From positions 3,029,501 to 3,093,500 of the forward strand of contig CP126194.1 in assembly GCA_030272155.1 (NCBI GenBank): a stretch of DNA of 64,000 bases, read 5' to 3'. The first letter of the stretch is position 1; every line of letters begins with the position of its first letter. The position numbers and the translations under genes are program-made. This document shows positions 49,266-60,180 of the stretch, piece after piece. Below the pieces are notes generated by a model that was not told the DNA's origin, searched no databases, and worked only from the letters and a program-made list of their open reading frames with translations. The stretch is from Tetradesmus obliquus (lineage: Eukaryota > Chlorophyta > Chlorophyceae > Sphaeropleales > Scenedesmaceae).

Positions 49266-52200
49266 CTACTGTTGCCGGTACTTCTTTGCAGTGGCTGCAG
49301 CCTCCGCTGCTTTCTTCACAATCTGCACACCATCTATCACATGCCCGTCATCCGTAGAAAGCGACACCAGCGTGAGCCTGCCGCCGCTAACAGTCACCCG
49401 CAGATACCCATTCTGATCCTGCACACCAAAAGCCACCCAGCTGGGCAGCACAGCAGGAAATGCATGTGTGAAGCCTGCCCCTGCATGCCCTGCAAGCACA
49501 TACACAGGTGCTTGAGGGTCTTGCAGAACCTGCAGCACTGTTGAACCTCTGCTGCTGCTGCTGCTGCTGCCGGTGCGGCTGCTGCTGGTGAGGGTGCTGC
49601 CAGTACCCCGTCGCTTCCCACTGCTGCTGCTGCTGCTGCCGCCGTCAGGTTTTGCTCCGAAGCATTTGCCCTTATACAACGGACACGTGCGTGCATACGC
49701 ATGCTCGTGGCCCTGCAGCACCAAATGTACTGAATGCTGCTTGAAGAGCTCTTCGTAGTCTGCTTGCAGGCGTGCCATGTTTTGTACATTGATCGGGTCG
49801 GTGGTGGGCCCTGCCATCATGCGGTGCAGGCCCACCACCAGCCAGGGGTGCCTGGCACGGTCAACCTGCGGCGGCAGCAGCAGCAGCAGCAAGTAGCAGG
49901 CAACATAACCGAGTTATCAAGCGCAACCCTGCCGCAGGATGAGGCAGCTGCTTAGTGCTGCTAAAGCACTAGCACAACCCCGTGGCATGATGCCACGGCC
50001 CCAAGCCTTGAAAGGCATACTCCTGTGCGTGACATATTCGAAAGCAGCAACAGATGGTGACCGTCTCTAGCCGACAGAGCGGCATGAGGCTCGTAAATTT
50101 ATTTGATCATTACTTTAGCACATCAATAACCTCCTCGAAACCCCGTTTGTCCTTTGCTCGCCCTCACACTTGCACGTTCTCACTTTTGTCCACATCCTGA
50201 AGCGCCCTCTGAAGCAGCCGAATATCGCTGTAAAATTACATTACTGCAAAAAAACCGTTTGAGCTGTGAGGCACTATGCTTTAATTGCGCAGTTTGCGAG
50301 AAAAAAGCCCTTAAAAGGGTCTTGTGCTGCCTGTTCTCCCAACACGGGCAACCATTTGCCCTGAAACTTCTGCAACCACCTTTCCTAATTTACTTCTTTA
50401 TCTTCATAGTGTGCCTGCGTCCTGCAACTGCCTGGTGCGTCCCCACCAGGGGGCCACCTTATTCTTTTAATGTATAGGATGCATGCTGTGCAGGAACAGA
50501 TTCTTGCACCTGTTGCTGCTGGTGAGTGCCCTTGTATCAAGCTAGCTGCACTGCGCATGGAGTCGTATGATACCATGCATGAACGCTGCGAAAGACACAA
50601 GTCGTGACAGCGGCCCCTCACAGCTGCACAACACACCACAACGCAGCTGTCAGCACTGCTCACCACAGAGCACAGCATGAACAGCACATCTCAGCACAAG
50701 ACATTTAACTAAAACGAGCAATGCATCCCACCAGCCCACCCCCAACCTACCTTTGCAAGGTCCTGCACCACAAAGTTGTGCTGAGGGCTGCCTCTGTGCG
50801 AAGGCGACTCCGAATCAAGCATGATGAAGTGCACTGTAGCCATGCTGAAGGAGTAGTAGGACTTGTAGGGGTTGAGTGCTGTCGGCAAGTTCTGCAGCTG
50901 CTGCTGCTGCCACCAGTCGTCACCTGGCTTGCCTGGCTTCTTGTGCTGCCACTCAGCTAGCCGCTCAGCCTTTGCTGCAACCGCTGGCCCTCTGCCGCTG
51001 CTGCTGCTGCTGGTAGCGCTGCTGCCGCTGCTGCTGCTGCTGCTAGTCCTGCCAAGGCTCTTGCTGGCCTGGCGGGTGCTGCTGCTGCTTCTGCTGGATC
51101 TGCCAGTGCTGCTGCTGCTGCTGCTGCTTGCTTTCCCTACTGCTCCTTTGTGAGCATATGGATCCGTAGTTTCCCATGCTGGGGTGTAATACCTGCGGAA
51201 GCATACAGACAAGTACCCAAACTCTCAGCAGCTGAGCCATACACTCCCAACAGCTGCCACATATGTGAGCATGCAGCAGCAGATGTCAACACCCTTTGCA
51301 CAACCATTCCATAAGTAACATGACAGTTTTATGCATGGTAAATGCACAACTGCGCACCTGCCAGCAATGCTGGACCAGAAGTGTGAAAGTAATCAAGCAA
51401 CGCTGTTGCAGTGGCATTGCACAACTAAGCAGCTGCTCCATCAGCTGACTGTTTCATGTGGTCTGGTTTAGCCCTCAATGCTGACTTCAATTCTCACGAA
51501 CAATTGCCCACCTGTATGTGTAAGGCACATTGCACTCCCCTCCAGAGTCAGAGCTTTTGTCATTCAGCGCATCACCAGTGAACGGCTGGTCTCTCTCATG
51601 GTTGCCTGCGCAACAACCCGCACAGACATGTCAACAGTCCAGCTCAGGAGAGAAGATGAACACGCGCAAGGACAAGTCACATGACAACCACTGCTGCAAT
51701 GTTGTGCAGCTCACCGCTACACTGCCCTTGTCCTGGCCAAACTAGCACCTGTGCTTGGCACAGAGCAATACGCTTCCAGGCATGGCAATCCTAATGACAG
51801 CGGTGTGGTGTGATCGGCAGACACATGTTCAAGTCTGACAGTGCCGCTGCCAGTCGCCTGAAACCTCAAACCCCCAGCCCACCAACCTGTAGCCACCATG
51901 AGGGGCCACCTGCTGAAAGGGGCCTGGAACTGGTGCCCAAAGTAGTCCCAGTCAGCCTGTGCAACAGCAACATCAGGCAGCAGTTGCAGCAGTTGCAGCA
52001 GCAGCAGCAGCCACGGCAGTATTGTTGCAGTTTCAGTACAGCCGTGTTGTGGCAGCTGCATGTACTCCATGGAGCAGCAGCAGTGCTGCATGCTTATGTA
52101 TAAGCCCCCCCCCCCTTGAGGTGTGCTGCTAAAGGTGTGCCGCATCCACAGCAGCAGCAGCAGCAGCAGCAGCACCGCACCCACCTGCACGCCGTTTGCG

Positions 52201-54228
52201 TACGACAGGTCCCCCACCAGCAGCGCGAGGCGTGCCTCACCCTCCTGCAGCAGGTGTCCCGCCAGCTTGCTGCTGTTGGCCGTGTAGTTTACCCAGGCCC
52301 AGCCGCCAGGGCAGTAGGGAGGGCAGATGTCGTTGAACACCACTGCACAGCAGCAGCAGCGCGCTCCTGATGTTGCGACTGCTTTCCTTTAGTAGTGCTA
52401 CTGCAGCAGCAGGAGCCTCAGCAAGACGCGAGGCTTGTTTGCCTGTGTCTGCGTTGCTGTTGTTTGGTCGTGCGACGCACATGGTGGCCCCCAACACGGA
52501 TGTCCAGCTGCTGCTGGCATGCTGCCTCCCTCATCGAAACCATCCCTTTGCCACCACCCTACCCACCCACCCACCCACAAAGGCACATCCTCACAGCCCC
52601 TTACCTGCATTCTCCTGGCCCACATCGTTGAACACCAGGAAGGTGAAGCTGGCCCTGCCCTGTGCAACAGCTGCAGGCTCAGGGCCTGAGACGAAGCTGG
52701 CTGCCCCACTCCAGCCCACCTCAGGCGAGCCAACCCTGCAAATATCAACAGGTCAAGTTATGCAGACACACTTGCAGATTGTTATGGTGAAATTGAAACA
52801 AAAATGGTGTGCAAGTGATGTCCAACTGCGGCGGTTGCCCCACTCCAGCCCACCTCAGGCAAGCCAGCCCTGCAACAAGTAACAGGTCAGCGTGCAGAAT
52901 GTGCAGACAACACTGCAGGTCGATACAAAATCTGACACAGGACTCAAAAAAACTTGATACAAACATGGTGAAAGCGAAACATACGGCGAGCCAACACATG
53001 TCATGCAGTGAAGATACATGCTGGGGCATTAGGCTGGGTCGTGCTGAAGCTGCCCTGTGGTGAGGTGCCAACATTTCACACGCACCTGTAGTGCACCCTC
53101 CTGTTGTAGCCGATCTCTCTTCCAGGTATGACTGCTGTGTGCATGTAGCCCGGGTGGATGAAGCCAAACGTAGTGGCAGGCTCCCCACACATCATGCCCC
53201 TGTCATAGCTGCGCACAGTAGACAGCACCATCAAAGCACCGCTGTCTGCGCCGCTGTAAAGGTGGCTTGTGGCGGCTGCAAGTGTGTTGACTGGATTGCT
53301 GGCCAATGGTGGGGCCCCTCCTGTGAGGTGGCTTGCAGCGTCGCTGTACTGCAGCTGCTGAGGTGCCGCGCTCCCACTGACCCATTGGACGACTACTGAA
53401 CTGCCATCAGCATGCAATGCCAGATGTATTTGTCCCGGGGCGTCGGGGTTTGTGTTTTTGATCACTGCTGATTCAGCCAGCACCACGGGCGAGAATGTGT
53501 TATTTCCCACCAGACGGAAGATGAAGTTCTGCCGGAAGTTCAGCAGCTGGAAAGTGACGCTGCCACTGCCTGTGGCTGGGTAAGCAGGGCTGCTCGCTGT
53601 CAGGTTTTGCCAAGTTATTGGCAGTGTAGATCTTGGATCACTTGGATGTGTATACAGGGCTATTACATCATCTGAACTGGCTTTGCTGCTTGGGCGCTGC
53701 ACGCGCACAGTGACGCTGGCTGGCTGGCTGCCGGGGTTGAAGGTATTGGTGCTCAGTACTATCTGAGTGGTGCCTGCAGAGGATTGGCAGTGACACACAA
53801 TTGGCAAGATATGTGCGGGCAGTGGCTGCCTGCCAGAGAATGAAGCAGCTGCACAGCAAAGCTTGAGCACAGCAAGCTATAGCTGGCTGGCTAGTTAGCT
53901 GTGCAGGCAGCGCTAGCAGGTGCCGCAGTTATGATGCTCAAGAGGCAAGCCTCATGTTGTTTAAGGGACATGGCCAGCTGTGGATGCTGTGTGTTGGACC
54001 TGCTGCCACAGCTTGGTGACGCACAACATTGCTGGTGTCTGGTGCACTACTGGATGACACTGCTCCTATCTGCGTGTTGAGGAACCAGAACAACTTGCCT
54101 GCCAAGTCAAGATTCACATCCTTCACAAGCAACAGCCTTTTCGCACTGTGAGCTCTGGCAGCGTTGGCAAGGCACAGCAAGCAGCACAACAGCAGCAGGG
54201 CAGCAGGTGCAATGGCACCCATGCCCAT
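49266..54228 (-). CDS. purple acid phosphatase (secreted metallophosphatase, multi-exon)
   Basis: Binuclear-metal acid phosphatase, usually secreted or vacuolar and used to scavenge phosphate from esters. Start MGMGAIAPAALLLLCCLLCL at 54228 is a signal peptide. A fibronectin-like N-terminal domain follows (IVLSTNTFNPGSQPASVTV; QIHLALHADGSSVVVQWVSG; FGFIHPGYMHTAVIPG; PEVGWSGAASFVSGPEP). Catalytic motifs in order: FNDVGQENA (GDxG position, here NDVG, about 52630), LVGDLSYANG (52200), DWDYFGHQFQAPFSRWPLMVATG (51900), GNHERDQPFTG (about 51600), DSGGECNVPYTYR (about 51530), MATVHFIMLDSE (50840), HPWLVVGLHR (49840) and VHLVLQGHEHAYART (49710). The tail (DQNGYLRVTVSGG) ends at 49266-49268. Two Ser-rich insertions (50960-51160 and 49560-49650) enlarge the catalytic domain. 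GHEHAYAR replaces the more common GHVHAYER. Convergent with ABC1K. Confidence 0.9.
52702..52980 (-). repeat. tandem duplication of an exon start in the phosphatase gene
   Basis: The exon start encoding PEVGWSGAA with its acceptor (coding strand TTGCAG|GGTTGGCTCGCCTGAGG; 52702-52740) recurs upstream in the intron at 52836-52874 as TTGCAG|GGCTGGCTTGCCTGAGG, period 134 bp. Flanking intron pieces (CAGGTCA, TGCAGACA, ATGGTGAAA.CGAAAC/ATTGAAAC) are repeated as well. The upstream copy diverges after AGTGGGGCAACC. Confidence 0.85.
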
Positions 54229-54580
54229 GGCAGGTAGTTGGGCGTCTCGTAACTCCTTTCAATAGTTTAGGTTTATGGTTACGATGCGCTCAAGGCGCTG
54301 TTCGTAAGTAGGCCGAGGATCGAGTCCGGTGTCACTGTCGTCACCAGCTCCCATGTTTTTGCGCTGCAAATAACGCTTGCAGTTTCCCTTTGCATACACT
54401 TTTCGTCTACATCACATGCTTCAAACGGCAGAGCAATGTCAAGAAGTGAGCATACCTAGCTGCTGAGCTGGTCACACTACGAGATTTGCCTTGCACAATT
54501 GAGGCACCTGCAAGTAGCTTATGGTCGCCAACAGTTTCTGCTAGGACAAAGTTGCGCTTTGCAGGCTGTTTCCCCAGCCA
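54229..54580. promoter_or_regulatory. head-to-head intergenic region PAP / MFS transporter
   Basis: About 350 bp between divergent starts, the shortest of the four head-to-head spacers in the window. An in-frame upstream ATG at 54499 could shorten it further. No phosphate-response motif could be assigned by eye. Confidence 0.4.
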
Positions 54581-55319
54581 TGCAGCTCGCGCCGTCTCTT
54601 CATACTCGTTGGACGTCCAGCTCAGCATCAGCAGCAGTGCACCAATTGTGCCGCCCCAGCTCACCAACCAAACGCAACATACGCGCAAATGGGCTGCTGG
54701 TGAAACAGCCCAGCAGGCCTTCAACGCCTGTGCTGACAGAGGAGGCAGCAGGCTATCAGGCAGAGGAGCAACTGGAGATGACTGTACAGAAGCCAGCAGC
54801 AGACCAGCTGCTCCTAGCAAAGGTAACAACACTACATTCACTGCATGATTAACTAACAAATACGTTTTGTATGCTTCACACCTTGCAGCCGCCACACAAC
54901 TGCCCTCATTGAACAACCCTAACCACCTACCCTGGCGCCGCCCAACCTAATCACAACTGCTGCTAATTGCAGGCATGGAACTTCCTGTCAGGGAGTTCCG
55001 GAGCTTTCGTGGTCCCGTACATCCCGCTGCTACTGTCCCAGCACGGCATGAGCGCAACGCAAATCGGACTGCTGGCAGCACTGCGGCCCTTCCTAGCAGC
55101 ACCCTCGCAGATGGCAGCATCAGCAGCAGCAGACAAGCGCAGAGTGCATGTCAAGCTGCTTCTGGTGGCTGCTGTGTTGTCGGCTGCGCTGCGTGCAAGC
55201 CTGCCGCTGGCAGACAGCGCAGTGCTGCTGTTTGTGCTGCTGTTGGCGTCAGAGGCCATAGGGGCTCCAGTGAATGTGCTGGCAGACTCCACAGTGCTCT
55301 CCAACTGCAAGGATGTGAG

Positions 55320-55377
<58 letters not shown>

Positions 55378-56399
55378 TAGCGATGCAAGTGTAAAAGTTC
55401 AGAAATGACGCAACTGTGCATGCATGCTGACTTCAAGTGCATTGTTAACCATGCAGCAAACTACTCACAGCCATTGCGCACGGTCACTGCCGGTGAGGCG
55501 GACTGCAACCTCGCCGCGCACGCTGGCGCTTGCCGTGACAGGCAAACCACCACTCATCCACACACGTTGAGTTCTCATGCTATTCCGTTGAGCATGTGCC
55601 ACAACACTGTGCCGGAAACGCATGCAGGCGGGCGACTATGGCAAGCAGCGCGTGTGGGCCAGCATCGGCTGGGGTGCTGCCAGCCTGCCTGCCGGATGGC
55701 TCATCTCGCAGGCAGGCATCGCCTCAGGCTTCCTGGTGTATGGCCTGGCCTCGATCCCGCTGGTGTGTGTGGCCACACAGCTGCGCTACAACTACGGCAG
55801 CAGCAGCGCTGCGGCAGCAGTGCCGGCAAACAATCAGCAGCAGCAGGCGCCTGTCAGCGCTCCATTAGGTGTTGAGAGTTGTGCAGCAGCCGGGCAGCAG
55901 CCGGCCATCGGCATGCGGCAGCTGCTGCAGCAGCCTGCGGTGCTGGCGTTCCTGTGGCAGTGCCTGCTGATGGGCTTTGGGCTGGGCGTGATGGGCACGT
56001 ACGAGTTTCTGTGGCTGAAGCAGCTGGGGGCGCCGGAGACGCTCATGGGCATGGCGCTGCTGGTGAGGCTGCTCCTGCCGCTGCTGCTGCTGCTGCTGCT
56101 GTGTTTGTGTGTTGCACATTGCGATGCATTTTTGTCGAATGTTGCAGCACGGACGTGCTATTGCTGGGGTAGCAGCCGTGCTAGCAGCTGCATGGAGAGG
56201 AAGTCTCGAGCAGCAAGGCAACATGCAAGCATGGCAACCGCAATTCATGATACTGCTGTATGGCAAATTGTACCACGCTCGCAGTGTACAGCGCAAAAGT
56301 AGTGCTGCAGGGTCTGTGGTGAAGGCCGCGTGATGTTTTGTTGCACATGTGTGTCACCTCAAAACCAGCCTTAACCCCTCTACATGGCTGAAACCCCGC

Positions 56400-56435
<36 letters not shown>

Positions 56436-57561
56436 ATGCTGCCTCTTTGTCAATTTTCAGTTCAACGTGTGCACGGAGGTGCCTGCGTTCCAGATGCAGG
56501 GCGCCATCATGGCGCGCATGTCACCCCCTGCGCTGCTGAGTGTGGTGCTGGGCGCGACGGCGCTGCGGCTGGCTGCATATGCGGCACTGCCTGCTGCTGG
56601 CAGCCCCTGGGCAGTGCTGCCAGTGGAGCTGCTGCATGTGAGTGTGGGTGTGGGTGTGGGTGTTGCGGTGACTGTACCCAATGCTGCTGCTGCTGCTGCT
56701 GCTGCTGCAATGCTCGTTGTGTTGCAAACACAACTGGCATGATGCCAGTGGCATCATCATGCCAGTGGAGCTACTGCATGTGAGTCGTGCTGCAGCAAGA
56801 TCTGTCCCGTTCTGTGCAGGCTACGGCAGCTGCGCTGCCAGCGTCATTACATCGATGTCTGTGCTGTGGCCTAACCCAGGTTGTGGACACTGCAGCTGCC
56901 TGGTTGGTGACGTGCTGACACTGTGCTGCTGCTGCTGCTGTGGCTGCATGCAGGGCATCACTTTTGGTGTGGGCTTCTCCACTGCCACTGTGTATGGCAG
57001 CAGGCTGGCTCCTCCACAGCTGGCAGCAACCTTCCAGGTGGGGACCAGCCGCAGTGCTCGAGCTGCAGCAGCAGTGGCTTTGTACTTAGGTTGGTTAGGG
57101 CTGGGGGTTGTCATGGTCAGCTTGCAGGGGGTTCGAACCGAAAGAAGCGCTTTTTGAATCCACGGTGGCTGATACCATTATTGATGTGGTGAATGCACCG
57201 ACTTGCAGCTGCGCTGACAAACGCGACATCCAGCCATCTCGTGTTGCACATGCAGACCAAGCAGAATACTCAGCTAATCAAACCTGCTGCTGCTGCCGCT
57301 GTATGCTGTTGATGCCTGCAGGGCTTGTGGCAGGCCACATATGCTGGCATTGGTGCTGGTGCAGGTGGCCTGCTGGGTGGCCTTTTAATGGAGCGCTGCG
57401 GCGGCCAGGGCCTGTTTGCTGCTGCTGCTGCCATTGTGGCTGCTGGAGGGCTTGCTGGTGTGTGTGTTGAGAAGGCAGCTGAGGCGCTGCAGGCTGGCAG
57501 GGCAACACGGCCGGGGAAGGTGGTGAAGCGTGGTGTTGACAGTGGAGTAAAGGTGGAGTGA
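54581..57561 (+). CDS. major facilitator (MFS)-type membrane transporter, probably organelle-targeted
   Basis: Multi-helix transporter, substrate unknown. The N-terminus MQLAPSLHTRWTSSSASAAV is Ser/Arg-rich without acids, like an algal chloroplast transit peptide; an upstream in-frame ATG lies at 54499. Exon 1 ends at 54822 and joins in phase to 54973-55314: AWNFLSGSSGAFVVPYIPLLL, MSATQIGLLAALRPFLAAPSQ, DKRRVHVKLLLVAAVL and FVLLLASEAIGAPVNVLAD. This is the MFS_1-like (LacY/MFSD6-type) pattern with the charged loop after helix 2. Further exons: AGDYGKQRVWASIGWGAASL (55626 on), MGFGLGVMGTYEFLWLKQLG, FNVCTEVPAFQMQGAIMARM (56461 on), GITFGVGFSTATVYGSRLAP (56953 on) and the last exon GLWQATYAGIGAGAGGLLGG .. 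stop TGA at 57559-57561. The sequence GDYGKQRVWASIGWG is the family hallmark (D.GRxRxWGSIG). The donor at 56638 has a duplicate 142 bp downstream. Confidence 0.85.
55319..55377. repeat. (GGCT)n microsatellite immediately after a 5' splice site
   Basis: About 14 perfect GGCT units begin right after the donor GGAT|GTGAGT at 55315 in the MFS transporter gene. Translated from the exon it would give a false GWLAGWLAGWLA run ending in a stop, so it must be spliced out. Confidence 0.92.
56400..56432 (+). repeat. (CTG)n tract in an MFS intron
   Basis: About 11 CTG units stand upstream of a conventional pyrimidine-rich acceptor (GCCTCTTTGTCAATTTTCAG|TTCAACGTG). Here a true T-rich tract lies between the triplets and the AG, unlike the TIM22 and PHD/FHA cases. 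Confidence 0.8.
56620..56785 (+). repeat. duplicated exon end / donor in the MFS gene
   Basis: CCAGTGGAGCTGCTGCAT|GTGAGT at 56620-56643 (PVELLH, donor at 56638) recurs with one change at 56762-56785, period 142 bp. The second copy is entered through a near-palindrome at 56733-56766 (ACTGGCATGATGCCA / TGGCATCATCATGCCAGT). CTG units and a GT-rich stretch lie between. Confidence 0.85.
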
Positions 57562-59569
57562 GGTAGGGTGTGCCGCATTTGCTGCAGTGGCTGCTTGCAG
57601 GAGGAGTGCTGGGCTGGTTTGGGGTTGCTGATTTTAGTTGGTTGCTGGGTATGGTGGGGTTGGCTGTTACCGCGATGCGGGGCGAGATGATGCAATTGTT
57701 GTGCTGGGGTGGTGGTTGAGAGAAAGGGTCGTGGTGGTGGCAGGGAGGCGTCGCAGTTGCAGCGTTTGTTGGAGTTACCGGATCAGGGCTGCAGGGGCGT
57801 GGTCAGTGGCAACGCGGCTGCAGCCAAGCAACACAGCTTCAGTATCGCAAGATACTCAGTTGAGATAAGTAGTGACTGGCAGGTGTGTGAGCTAATTTTG
57901 CGAGACAGGCAGAGGAGCTGCGGAGGGGTAGTGCCTTGGCATGCGTGCTGGTCTGGCCCTGGTGTTTTGATGTTTCGGCATGGTTCAGGCATGGTTCAGG
58001 AAAGCAGTTGCAACAGCACGATGGGTGAGAGCCAGCTTTGGCGCACGATTGCATGGCCATATTGTGCCAGCAAGTGAGAACTGGCTGGGTCTTGCGCAGG
58101 TGTGTACCAGGTCAGGATGGCGCTTCAGCGGCCAGTGCAGGCAGTTTGTCCTCTACAATGTCTGTACATACACGTGGGTTTGCCCAGTGCTGTTGCAAGG
58201 GTCATGTTGTGGTACGGGTCCGACGATATGTATGCTATGCAATGAAAGCAGCTGACGCTTGCGCCAGCGCAGTGGGTGATGCTGTTGCACAAAAAGCACC
58301 AACGCAGCTCGCTCGCAGGAGCAGGCTGCCTGCGTGCACATCAATGCATGGATCAGCTGTCCAATTGTGTTTGATAGGTGCAGCATGCCATCGCATGCAG
58401 GTGTATGAGGCCATCAGTTGCGGTAGTCTGGCTGCGTGGCAATTGCCACTGACTGTGGACCCTTGTTGGGGCATCGGATGGGTGTGTATGGTATTGATTA
58501 TCACGCAGTGTGCAATCTGCTTTACATCAAAGGTGTCCGGGCGCACATATTGTGCGGCAGGAGCAGCAGCAGCAGTGCAGCTGCAGCGAACGCTGTTGCC
58601 AGGCAGCGAGTCAATGGCAGGCATTTTCCGAATGCGGCAGCACAGTTTGCTGGTCTCACCGGGTGTGCGTAGCTTGACCTGTAGCAGGTTGCAAAATGCA
58701 TTTTGGGCAGCTTTTGTGCTGACCTGGGCTGATGTGCTGTTGGACTGACTGGCTGCATGACTGACTGACTGGCCGACAAATTGACTGACAGAGTGACCGA
58801 CTGACATCGGCACATTGTGTGGCACATTGTGTGGCTTTAGCAGGTGAAGTTGATGTTGGGCATGTGTAGCGTGCTGTCGCATGACATCGTCACATAGGTG
58901 TCAGTGACGCACTGCTGTACCCTACGCCCTATGTGCGCTGCTGCGGTGCCCGCTCTTGGGCGTCTGCAGTGCTGTGCATGGCTGTTGGGGTTCTCCAGTA
59001 TGAATTGACACGCAGATCGAGGGAGATCTACGGCGTGCTCGCCCAACCATCAGAAATGTCTCGAACTTCGTTGTAGCTCTCTATGAGTACACACCGCGTT
59101 GCGATAGGGGCAGAGTCCACAATTGTTTGAAAATAAGCTTCTATTACGTATGTTATGTATGTTAAGTATGTTATGCTTATGGCCGTTGCTGTGTTGGCGA
59201 GCAGCACTTGGGTTTGCGCCATTCCAAGGAGAGAGGTATTGTAATTCCGTTGAAATGCAAGCTTCATCTCCTGCAGCGTGCTGCTGCGGAAAACTTTTGA
59301 CACTCGTGTTGCTGAGATGCGACTCAGCAACACTCAACTGCAATTGAGTAGTAGTCAGCAGACAGCGGCCAGTGCAGCTGCAAACAGCAAGCCCACGAGT
59401 GAACTCTGCCAAGCTGCTTTTGAGGTTGGATACACGAAGCGTATGAGAGGTCACAGTTTCTTTTACAGTTTTGCAGCGTCCAAGCCAATGTCGTTTCTGG
59501 TGTATAGCAAGGTGCTAACAGTTGAGCTCAGGCCAGCCTGGCTGTAATGAAGTTTAAGTTGAACCGCGC
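57562..59569. other. MFS 3' region and intergenic DNA
   Basis: No confident gene. Overlapping frames on both strands at 58038-58748 (plus) and 58235-58882 (minus) have no recognisable domain. A TGAC/GACTGACTG-type short repeat occupies about 58735-58806. On the minus strand 59028-59333 a frame reads LQEMKLAFQRNYNTSLLG and a helix-like VLLANTATAISITYLTYITY; its lower-GC codon use differs from the rest, and it overlaps a short ATGTTATGTATGTTA repeat at 59150-59175. It could be an exon of an unrecognised gene but is not called. Confidence 0.4.
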
Positions 59570-60090
59570 CAAGTCCTGCGAATTTCTGCAACTAATGATT
59601 GAATCCCGACTGGCTGATTTACAACTGACCATCCCAAAACAGCAGCGCGTTCTATGCTTCACGCTGCCTGCAGTTGCTGGCGCGCTGCCACGTCACCAGG
59701 GGCCGAGGCAGCCCTGCCACCTCCACATTGATCAATGTTCGAGCGGACGGGTCGTCTTACAAGTTTCTACAACTAAACCATGGAATCACTGCTGGCTGAT
59801 TTGCAGCGCCGCACCTTGCAGCAACAGCACGTTCTAAGCTTGAAGTTTTCTGCTGCTGCTTGGCGCTGTCAAGTACCAGGGCTGGGCCAGCCCCGCCACC
59901 GTCACAGCGCTGCAGCTTCCATCCCACAAGTTATCTTACAAAATAATTTCACCCTTTAATTGAATGCCTGCCGGCTGATTTCCAGCTGCCCATCCCACGT
60001 CAGCAGCACGTTCCATGCTTACCGCTGCATGCTACTGCCTGTGCGCTGCCATGTCACCAGGGGGCCAAGGCAGCCGCGCCACCTCCACAT
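59570..60090. repeat. three diverged tandem copies of a ~185-bp unit
   Basis: Three related blocks start near 59586, 59770 and 59955. Shared landmarks in order are TGGCTGATTT.CA, CAGCAGCACGTTC, GCGCTG(C/T)CA.GT.ACCAGGG and AGGCAGCC.(C/G)GCCACCTCCACA (weaker in the middle copy). Identity looks moderate, so the array is old. No coding function is evident. Confidence 0.75.
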
Positions 60091-60180
60091 GCATCGGTGG
60101 ATTTGAGTTTGAGTGCACGATTGAATCATTGAAAATGATGTTTTGGGGAGCATCGAGTAGCACCCTACATGTAACATGCG

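Noticed and set aside
55319-55377. WLAGWLAGWLAG repeat as a membrane segment of the transporter
   Set aside because: It follows a consensus donor GTGAGT, leads to a stop codon, and the conserved transporter sequence resumes in a downstream exon at 55626.
57120-57145. GGGTTCGAACC sequence resembling a tRNA T-loop
   Set aside because: No acceptor stem, D-arm or anticodon arm could be found in either orientation around it.
58038-58882. Two opposing frames of 236 and 215 codons
   Set aside because: They overlap on opposite strands, neither has a recognisable domain, and both include a TGAC-type simple repeat.
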